Below, piece after piece: positions 1 through 5,184 of a stretch of DNA of 7,117 nucleotides (position 1 is the stretch's first letter; each line of letters starts with the position of its first letter). A program made the position numbers and the translations under genes. The stretch lies in contig JACQPU010000293.1 of assembly GCA_016207365.1 (NCBI GenBank), positions 1 to 7,117 on the forward strand, given 5' to 3'. The stretch comes from Ignavibacteriales bacterium (GTDB taxonomy: Bacteria; Bacteroidota; Ignavibacteria; UBA10030). The notes under the pieces were generated by a model, which saw nothing but the letters and a program-made list of their open reading frames with translations, did not search any database and was not told the origin of the DNA.

Positions 1-46
1 CAGCCTCCGGAGCTGTAGGTCGAGGGTTCGAATCCCCCCGGGCGTA
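1..46 (+). tRNA. tRNA-Arg (anticodon CCG), 3' part only
   Basis: The window opens inside the anticodon stem of a tRNA gene, so the acceptor 5' strand, the D arm and the first anticodon-stem base lie upstream. The anticodon loop is at 5-11 (C-T-CCG-G-A), with anticodon CCG at 7-9, which reads the arginine codon CGG. The 3' anticodon strand is at 12-16 and a five-base variable loop at 17-21. The T arm is at 22-38 with the canonical TTCGAAT loop at 27-33. The acceptor 3' strand is at 39-45 and the discriminator base is A46. CCA is not encoded (the next bases are CAT), so it would be added by tRNA nucleotidyltransferase. One T-stem pair is mismatched (A23 opposite C37). The identity is read from the anticodon only, because the 5' half is missing. 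Confidence 0.93.
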
Positions 47-63
47 CATTACATAGTGAATAG

Positions 64-137
64 TTATTGGTTATTGGGTATGAGGTGTGAGGGAATGTTT
101 TCCTAACAACCATTAACCAATAACAAATAACCAATAA
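64..137. repeat. Heptamer-based inverted repeat in the tRNA-TPR gene spacer
   Basis: The spacer between the tRNA and the TPR gene carries two tandem TTATTGG units at 64-77. On the other side are four tandem 7-base units at 110-137: CCATTAA, CCAATAA, CAAATAA and CCAATAA. The left block is the reverse complement of the right one. Bases 64-75 pair perfectly with 126-137 (12 bp), and the 10-mer at 64-73 can also pair with the copy at 114-123, so several stem registers are possible. A small GGAA/TTCC hairpin (92-95 with 100-103) sits between the arms. No T-tract follows, so this is not an obvious terminator. It resembles a dispersed intergenic palindromic repeat. Whether it occurs elsewhere in the genome cannot be seen from here. 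Confidence 0.75.
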
Positions 138-148
138 TCCAACATCCC

Positions 149-838
149 ATGCTCAAACCCAAGAAAAAAATTAGCAAACGCGAAATCAAGGAAGACAGGC
201 TAGTTACAACCTACTTTGAGGCGCAGTCCTGGTTTGAGGTGAACAGGAAACGCCTCGGGACCATTTTTACCGGCGTGCTCATTGCAGCGGTTGCGGTATG
301 GTTCTATTATAATAACCTGTCAACTCAGAATCGTGCCGCAACAGCAGACTTGGGGAACATCCTGCGCTATTATGATCAGGCGCAATACGAGACGGCCATC
401 AATGGATCTCCCCGCGAAAACCTGAGAGGGTTGAAGCAGATTGTCGATGAGTACGGAGGAACGTCCTCGGGAAAGCTCGCAGCCTTTTATCTGGGGAACA
501 GCTACTTTGCCCTCAGGGAGTACGAAAAGGCCCTTGAATACTATAAAGAGGCGCGCGTGAGTGATCCGAGCATCATGGCTTCTGTGACAGCGGGGATTGC
601 CGCGTGTCATGAGACCCAGGCGAATTATGTCGAGGCTGCGCGAACCTTTGAACGCGCGGCAAAAGACGATGAAATGAAACTTCATAGCGCCGAATATCTC
701 TATCGGGCCGCCCAGAACTACATGATGGCGGGTGAGCCAAAGAAGGCTGAGGATATCCTAAAATCTCTCAAAGCAAACTACTCTCAGTCTCCCTATGCGC
801 GTGAAGCAGACCGCCTGCTCGTCCGTGCATCCTCGTGA
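149..838 (+). CDS. Membrane-anchored tetratricopeptide (TPR) repeat protein
   Basis: This 229-residue protein has a strongly basic N-terminus (MLKPKKKISK), then an amphipathic stretch. A single hydrophobic segment follows at about residues 36-54, and the rest is alanine-, tyrosine- and glutamate-rich helical repeats. The positive N-terminus suggests it stays in the cytoplasm while the repeats face the periplasm. TPR-like helix pairs are visible at about 106-140 (with the typical LGNSYFALREYEKALEYY pattern), 141-175 and 178-214, plus a degenerate one near 66-105. The arrangement and size resemble the YfgM-type single-pass TPR proteins, which act as scaffolds near the Sec translocon, but the resemblance is architectural only. 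TPRs bind other proteins, so no reaction is predicted. The ATG at 149 has no Shine-Dalgarno sequence. It is the natural start because it gives the whole basic anchor and the AT-rich repeat ends just before it. A 64-base gap separates it from the next gene, so co-transcription is uncertain. Confidence 0.88.
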   Translation: MLKPKKKISKREIKEDRLVTTYFEAQSWFEVNRKRLGTIFTGVLIAAVAVWFYYNNLSTQNRAATADLGNILRYYDQAQYETAINGSPRENLRGLKQIVDEYGGTSSGKLAAFYLGNSYFALREYEKALEYYKEARVSDPSIMASVTAGIAACHETQANYVEAARTFERAAKDDEMKLHSAEYLYRAAQNYMMAGEPKKAEDILKSLKANYSQSPYAREADRLLVRASS

Positions 839-866
839 ATATCTGAAGGGTCTGGTTCCCGGCGGA

Positions 867-889
867 CCGTCTCGCTCTTAGCGGGACGG
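867..889 (+). other. Strong stem-loop between the TPR gene and the MATE gene
   Basis: CCGTCTCGCT (867-876) pairs with AGCGGGACGG (880-889) through ten consecutive pairs, one of them a T-G wobble, around a CTT loop. It occupies the middle of the 64-base gap, starting 29 bases after the TPR stop and ending 13 bases before the MATE start. The following bases (AGTTCCATTCC) are not a T-run, so a classical intrinsic terminator is not supported. It could instead stabilise an mRNA end or attenuate read-through into the five-gene run. The bases GGAG at 888-891, the only weak Shine-Dalgarno candidate for the MATE gene, overlap the 3' edge of the stem. Pairing could therefore affect translation. The function is inferred; the pairing is seen directly. 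Confidence 0.5.
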
Positions 890-902
890 AGTTCCATTCC
901 GA

Positions 903-2252
903 ATGTCCATTCTCCCCAACAAGAAGTACGCAAACAGGATACTGAAGATCGCATCTCCGGCGATTGCCGGAATGTCATCCCAGATGGTCGTGTCGATCGT
1001 CGATACAGCCATGGTGGGGCGTCTCCAGAATTCTGAAGTTGCCCTTGCAGCCATGGGTCTCGGGGTTCTGGCCACATGGACCTTGAGCAGTTTTTTCTCG
1101 AGCCTCGGCAATGGCACGCATATCGTCGTTGCCCGCCGATACGGACAGGGCAAGCTCAGCGAGGCGGGGATCGTTCTGAACAACTCCCTGCTGTTGAGCT
1201 TTCTCGTCGGATCACTGTTCGGAGTTCTCGGGTTTTCATATGCCTATGAGGCCATCGATTTCTTCTCCAGCGATTCGGCTGTTACGGTTCTGGCTGCAGA
1301 CTACATCAAGTACCGGTCCTTTGGTCTCCCATTTTTCCTCCTTGCCGTCTCGTACCGCGGCTTTTTTTACGGGATCGGACATACAAACATGTTCATGTTC
1401 TCGGCGTTGATCACGTACGTCTTCAACATCGTTTTCAACTATTTACTGATTTTCGGAAATCTCGGTTTTCCGCAGATGGGAATCGCGGGTGCAGGACTTG
1501 CTGCTTCCATTGGGATGTTTGCCGGGTTCCTGTTTTTTGTTGCTGTAACTTTTTTCCCGGAATATCGAAGAAAGTATAGATACTATGACATTCTGGCGAT
1601 AGGCCGGAAATACCTCGAACCAATCATCCGGATTTCGTTGCCGGTGTCGCTCCAGAATATCCTTATCCTTTTCGGATTCCTGGTCTTCGTTGCGATTACC
1701 GGCGTGATTGGAACACTCGAGCAGGCTTCAACGCAGGTGGTCATCACCTCGCTGTATTTGTCATTCATGCCGTGCTTTGGTTTTGGGATTGCGACACAGA
1801 CACTTGTCGGGAATTCACTCGGGAACAACAATCCGAATGAGGCGTATCGCTACGGTGTTGAGACAGCAAAGCTCGGGACGATCTTCACCGTCGCCGTTGG
1901 CGCGCTCTTTGTCACGCTCCCGGAGCTTGTTCTTGCCGTCATTACAAACAACGACACGGTCATCAGCGTTGCGCGGCCACTCCTTCAGCTGGCGGGAATT
2001 GCACAGATTGCCTATGGGTCTGGGATCATCATCGCCAATGCGCTTCAGGCGGCCGGTGATATCCTCTATGTGATGTATCTTGAAATCGTCACACACTGGA
2101 TCATCTTTCTCCCAGTCTCCTATATTCTCGGCGTGACCCTTGGTTTTGGAATCGTTGGGGCGTGGGTCGGGCTTCCGATTTACATTCTGTTCTACACTGC
2201 CCTCGCTTGGCGTAAGTTCCGGTCCGGTTCCTGGAAGACTATCACCGTATAA
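903..2252 (+). CDS. MATE family multidrug/Na+ (or H+)-coupled efflux transporter
   Basis: This 449-residue polytopic inner-membrane protein has about twelve hydrophobic segments in two similar halves, the usual length and layout of MATE (NorM/DinF-type) antiporters. These export cationic drugs or metabolites in exchange for Na+ or H+. In the N-terminal half, the first helix carries the family-typical VDTAMVGRL (residues 33-41), with Asp34 at the position of the cation-coupling aspartate. NGTHIVVARRYGQG (70-83) follows helix 2. In the C-terminal half, the pseudo-repeat appears as ATQTLVGNSLGNNNPNEA (297-314), the expected counterpart. The central basic loop (YRRKYRYYD, 221-229) separates the halves. 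The substrate cannot be told from sequence. The ATG at 903 gives a standard MATE N-terminus; a weak GGAG lies 11 bases upstream. The stop is one base before the start of the sensor phosphatase, so this gene is probably the first of the signalling operon. Confidence 0.95.
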   Translation: MSILPNKKYANRILKIASPAIAGMSSQMVVSIVDTAMVGRLQNSEVALAAMGLGVLATWTLSSFFSSLGNGTHIVVARRYGQGKLSEAGIVLNNSLLLSFLVGSLFGVLGFSYAYEAIDFFSSDSAVTVLAADYIKYRSFGLPFFLLAVSYRGFFYGIGHTNMFMFSALITYVFNIVFNYLLIFGNLGFPQMGIAGAGLAASIGMFAGFLFFVAVTFFPEYRRKYRYYDILAIGRKYLEPIIRISLPVSLQNILILFGFLVFVAITGVIGTLEQASTQVVITSLYLSFMPCFGFGIATQTLVGNSLGNNNPNEAYRYGVETAKLGTIFTVAVGALFVTLPELVLAVITNNDTVISVARPLLQLAGIAQIAYGSGIIIANALQAAGDILYVMYLEIVTHWIIFLPVSYILGVTLGFGIVGAWVGLPIYILFYTALAWRKFRSGSWKTITV

Positions 2253-2253
2253 C

Positions 2254-4344
2254 ATGTCCCGACTTAAAAAAGCTGCCCTACTGATTGCCTCAGGAACCCT
2301 TCTGCTGCTCGTCTTCATGTACGATGTTGTTCGGCTGACAGTGGAGCTGGGAGACGGGGGAATAGCGCTCCTCCGCGAAGCAATGGTGGTTGCAGCAATG
2401 TTCTGCATCTACGCGTTCATGCGGGAACAGGCCCGGAAGGGGATCGGGGCGGCCATTAAGGAGATCGGGCGGCTTCTGATGTTCCTTGTCAGCAGTGTTT
2501 TGGTCGCGGCAATCGTCGGTGTTCTCCCGGGACTTGGATTCTCCGAAGGCACCGACCAGGCTCTTCCCCAGAATTCCGTCACGGCGTTTTTCTCCCTTGC
2601 GGTCAGCGTCGTCGTCGGTGTGGCATCCATCCTTTCTCTCCTGACCGTGAAAGAACTGGTCTATCATAAGCGAAAACGAGGAACGCGCCGAAACTTCCTC
2701 ACGTATCTTGTTCTCCTTTTTGCCACCGCGGCGTTCAGCCTTCCTATGTTTGCCAACGATCTCGCGTTCCTTGGCACAACAAGTTTTGTCCTGGCGGTGA
2801 TCATGATCGTGGTCAATGCGTTCCGTCAGAACTGGATCGTCTACCTCTCGCGGAGAGAGAAAATCTATTGCATCATTTACAGTGCTCTTCTCTTCGCAGC
2901 ATTCCTGGCCCTCAGCTTGATCCTTTCCAACAGAACATTTCTCCAGAAGGCAATGCTGTTTTTCAGCGGTCCGATGGAACGATTTGTCCTGCTGAACAGC
3001 ATGTACGGCGCGGTGTACTTCGGCATGTCTTTTATTACAACCCTCTTCCATTTACCCACCGCCGAGGCTTACGAGCGCAAACAATCGGAGCTCAGCTCTC
3101 TGCATAATCTGGGGAGGCTGGTTACGCAGGTTTTCGACTTCAAGGATCTTGTAAACACCGTTACGCACGTGACCCGCGAAGTAAGCGGGGCTCGGAGTGC
3201 ATGGCTTGAACTGATACGGGACAGCCCCAAAGCGTCAGTTGTGGAGGTCGTCTCCGCGAACAACATCACCGCGGGCGAGATCGAGACCGTCATGTCGAAT
3301 CCTGAGTATTCTCCGCGACAATTTGTCATTGAATCGAAGAGATCGTTGATGATCGATGAGGTTGGGGTGGATCGGAGGACGCGGCACCTGAAAGGGCTTG
3401 GCCTTCCTATTGCATCCCTTTTGAGCATTCCGCTGGTGTCGCACGGATCGCTTATCGGCGTCTTGCATGCGACAAAGGATATTGCTTACGGGTTCGACCA
3501 GGACGACAGCGATGTTCTCACAACATTGGCAGACCATGTAACGATCGCCATCGATAACGCGCGTCTCATTGAGCAATCGCTGGAGCGCGAAAGGCTCAAA
3601 CAAGAGCTCATGGTGGCGCGCGATATGCAGAAGCGACTGTTACCCCAGCGTTTTCCCGAGAATCCGGCAATGGAAGTTGCAGCGCACTCGGAGCCGTCGC
3701 TTGAGGTAGGCGGGGATTACTTTGATTTTGTTCATCTGGACGAGAAGACCATAGGGATCGTGGTCGGTGATGTTTCCGGCAAGGGTGTCTCTGCCGCGTT
3801 CTATATGGCGGAGGTGAAAGGCATTTTTCAATCGTTAAGCAAGATGACGCGTTCGCCCCGGGAGCTTCTCATTTGGGCCAACCAGACGCTGCGGGAGAAT
3901 CTGGAACGGAAAGCGTTTATCAGCGCCGTCTACGCCGTGTTCGAGCTTGCTACATCTCGTGTCGTGCTGGCGCGGGCGGGACACTGTCCTATGGTGCTGG
4001 TCTCCGACGGAATGAACCGCCTCATTCGTCCCAACGGCCTGGGCTTGGGTCTGACGGATGGTGAGCTCTTTGAGCGCTCGACCGAGGAAACCGTGCTGAC
4101 GCTGAAGCGGGGAGACGTCTGTCTTTTGTACACGGATGGAATCACGGAGGCCCGGAATCCGGAGGGCGTAGAGTTCGGATATGACCGACTTGTTGATCTG
4201 GCTGTGAGAATCAAGGACCTGCCGGCAGTGGACATTCAGAATCGGATTTTATCTGAAATTGGCACATATTGTGGAAAGACGGGCCCGGGGGACGACCTCA
4301 CCCTGGTCGTCGTCAAGTGGCACGGAACCAAGTCCGAAGGATAG
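2254..4344 (+). CDS. Membrane-bound GAF-domain SpoIIE/RsbU-type PP2C phosphatase
   Basis: This 696-residue sensor phosphatase is predicted to dephosphorylate a phosphoserine STAS protein, most likely the one encoded next. Residues 1-268 hold about eight hydrophobic helices (near 7-27, 42-58, 73-93, 108-132, 147-168, 170-190, 203-224 and 243-265). Basic loops at 57-72, 133-146 and 191-204 fit the positive-inside rule and leave the C-terminus cytoplasmic. I do not recognise this membrane domain. A GAF domain follows at about 285-440, then a switch helix at 445-466 (VARDMQKRLLPQ), then the SpoIIE PP2C domain at about 470-691. Its acidic metal ligands are present: Asp488 in GGDYFD, Asp506 in GDVSGKG, Asp628 in YTDG and Asp680/Asp681 in GDDLT. 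The frame is open upstream to 2140. However, the ATG at 2254 is one base after the MATE stop and begins a typical basic-then-hydrophobic N-terminus, so it is preferred. No Shine-Dalgarno is evident; translational coupling to the MATE gene is likely. Confidence 0.93.
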   Translation: MSRLKKAALLIASGTLLLLVFMYDVVRLTVELGDGGIALLREAMVVAAMFCIYAFMREQARKGIGAAIKEIGRLLMFLVSSVLVAAIVGVLPGLGFSEGTDQALPQNSVTAFFSLAVSVVVGVASILSLLTVKELVYHKRKRGTRRNFLTYLVLLFATAAFSLPMFANDLAFLGTTSFVLAVIMIVVNAFRQNWIVYLSRREKIYCIIYSALLFAAFLALSLILSNRTFLQKAMLFFSGPMERFVLLNSMYGAVYFGMSFITTLFHLPTAEAYERKQSELSSLHNLGRLVTQVFDFKDLVNTVTHVTREVSGARSAWLELIRDSPKASVVEVVSANNITAGEIETVMSNPEYSPRQFVIESKRSLMIDEVGVDRRTRHLKGLGLPIASLLSIPLVSHGSLIGVLHATKDIAYGFDQDDSDVLTTLADHVTIAIDNARLIEQSLERERLKQELMVARDMQKRLLPQRFPENPAMEVAAHSEPSLEVGGDYFDFVHLDEKTIGIVVGDVSGKGVSAAFYMAEVKGIFQSLSKMTRSPRELLIWANQTLRENLERKAFISAVYAVFELATSRVVLARAGHCPMVLVSDGMNRLIRPNGLGLGLTDGELFERSTEETVLTLKRGDVCLLYTDGITEARNPEGVEFGYDRLVDLAVRIKDLPAVDIQNRILSEIGTYCGKTGPGDDLTLVVVKWHGTKSEG

Positions 4345-4355
4345 CATGTCGCATC

Positions 4356-4361
4356 AAGGAG
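4356..4361 (+). promoter_or_regulatory. Strong Shine-Dalgarno for the STAS gene
   Basis: AAGGAG lies six bases before the ATG at 4368. It is the only near-perfect ribosome binding site in the window, and it decides the start against the longer open frame reaching back to 4269. The other genes in the run have weak sites or none. The STAS protein may therefore be translated more strongly than its kinase and phosphatases. Confidence 0.8.
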
Positions 4362-4367
4362 ACCACC

Positions 4368-4730
4368 ATGAGTGACTTCAAAGTGAATCACCGTGACGGA
4401 GAGGGATTCAGTGTGCTCGAGCTAAAGGGATATCTCGACGCCCACACAGCCCCCGATCTGGAAACGACGTTCCAGAAGCTCCTCACAGATAAGAAGTACA
4501 ACATCATCGTGAACTGCAAGGACCTGACGTACATCAGCAGTGCAGGGCTAGGCGTGTTCATGGCGTACATTGAGGATGTACGGAAAAACAGAGGGGACAT
4601 CAAGTTGACGAACATGTCCCCGAAGGTCTATAATGTGTTCGATCTCCTGGGTTTCCCTGTGCTTTATGAAATCTACAGAGACGAGCACGAGGCCGCGAAC
4701 AAGTTCCGCCAGCAGTCGAAAAAAGGGTAA
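4368..4730 (+). CDS. STAS-domain anti-sigma-factor antagonist (RsbV/SpoIIAA-like)
   Basis: This 120-residue protein is a single STAS domain, the normal length for RsbV/SpoIIAA proteins. In this family the unphosphorylated form binds the RsbW-type kinase and frees its target, and phosphorylation by that kinase inactivates it. The phospho-acceptor loop is YISSAGLGVF (residues 55-64). By alignment with the DSSGLG/DSTGLG loops of SpoIIAA and RsbV, Ser58 is the expected phosphorylation site. The early segment KGYLDAHTAPDLE (20-32) and the late DLLGFPVLYEIYRDEHEA (92-109) are typical of the fold. The gene sits between a phosphatase and the kinase, 23 bases after the former and 16 before the latter. 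That placement supports its role as their shared substrate. The start at 4368 is fixed by a strong upstream AAGGAG. Confidence 0.95.
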   Translation: MSDFKVNHRDGEGFSVLELKGYLDAHTAPDLETTFQKLLTDKKYNIIVNCKDLTYISSAGLGVFMAYIEDVRKNRGDIKLTNMSPKVYNVFDLLGFPVLYEIYRDEHEAANKFRQQSKKG

Positions 4731-4746
4731 TCGGGCGCGGACACCC

Positions 4747-5184
4747 ATGGCCAAATCCATGACCAAAACAATTCCCAGCAAGACAGGCAAGCTTCTTGAG
4801 GTACGCGAGTTTGTGGCCTCCGAGGCCCGCGCCTTCGGTTTTTCGGACGAGGATATCTCCAAGATCGCCCTTGCCGTCGATGAAGCGTGTACAAACATCA
4901 TTCGACACGCCTATCAGAATGATCCGAACCGCGCAATTTCCATTACGATCCAAAAAAAGAGAGACCGGTTCGAGGTGAGTATTGTGGATGACGGAAAGAA
5001 ATTCGATCCCGCAGTGTTGAAACCTCTGAATCTGAAAGAACATCTGACCCAGTACCGGCGTGGAGGACTCGGTGTCTATCTCATGAAGACTCTCATGGAC
5101 AAAGTTGAATACAATACGCTCGGCGACAAGAAGAACGAGGTCCGTCTGACGAAGTTCCTCCATCCGGTGCGCGCTCGGCAGTGA
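4747..5184 (+). CDS. RsbW/SpoIIAB-like serine kinase (GHKL ATPase, HATPase_c_2 type)
   Basis: This 145-residue, single-domain cytoplasmic protein belongs to the GHKL ATPases and has the size of anti-sigma kinases such as RsbW and SpoIIAB. These phosphorylate the STAS partner and sequester an output protein, classically a sigma factor. The N-box is AVDEACTNIIRHAY (residues 43-56), with catalytic Glu46 and Mg-binding Asn50. The G1 box is VDDGKKFDP (80-88) with Asp81. The G2 box is GGLGVYLMK (106-114). All the key residues needed for ATP binding and kinase activity are therefore present. The ATG at 4747 is chosen because the family fold begins soon after it; a second in-frame ATG at 4759 is also possible, and neither has a good Shine-Dalgarno. 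The open frame back to 4633 overlaps the STAS gene and is rejected. Its stop overlaps the GTG start of the next gene. The protein it restrains is not encoded here. Confidence 0.94.
   Translation: MAKSMTKTIPSKTGKLLEVREFVASEARAFGFSDEDISKIALAVDEACTNIIRHAYQNDPNRAISITIQKKRDRFEVSIVDDGKKFDPAVLKPLNLKEHLTQYRRGGLGVYLMKTLMDKVEYNTLGDKKNEVRLTKFLHPVRARQ

Noticed and set aside
2140..2253. In-frame 38-codon extension of the first phosphatase into the MATE gene
   Set aside because: It would overlap the conserved C-terminus of the transporter by over 100 bases. The ATG at 2254 directly follows the MATE stop and starts a normal membrane N-terminus.
1815..2408. 197-residue open frame on the - strand across the MATE-phosphatase junction
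   Set aside because: It is a shadow of the + strand genes, low in hydrophobic structure and without motifs.
2290..3051. 253-residue open frame on the - strand opposite the membrane domain of the first phosphatase
   Set aside because: Its composition (rich in His, Cys, Lys, Asp and Glu with no fold-like pattern) is what the complement of hydrophobic membrane-helix codons gives, and the + strand gene is unmistakable.
4269..4367. In-frame 33-codon extension of the STAS gene
   Set aside because: It overlaps the conserved GDD end of the phosphatase, and the strong AAGGAG at 4356-4361 points to the ATG at 4368.
4633..4746. In-frame 38-codon extension of the kinase gene
   Set aside because: It overlaps the conserved C-terminal part of the STAS domain and adds only a low-complexity Ser/Arg-rich stretch foreign to RsbW proteins.
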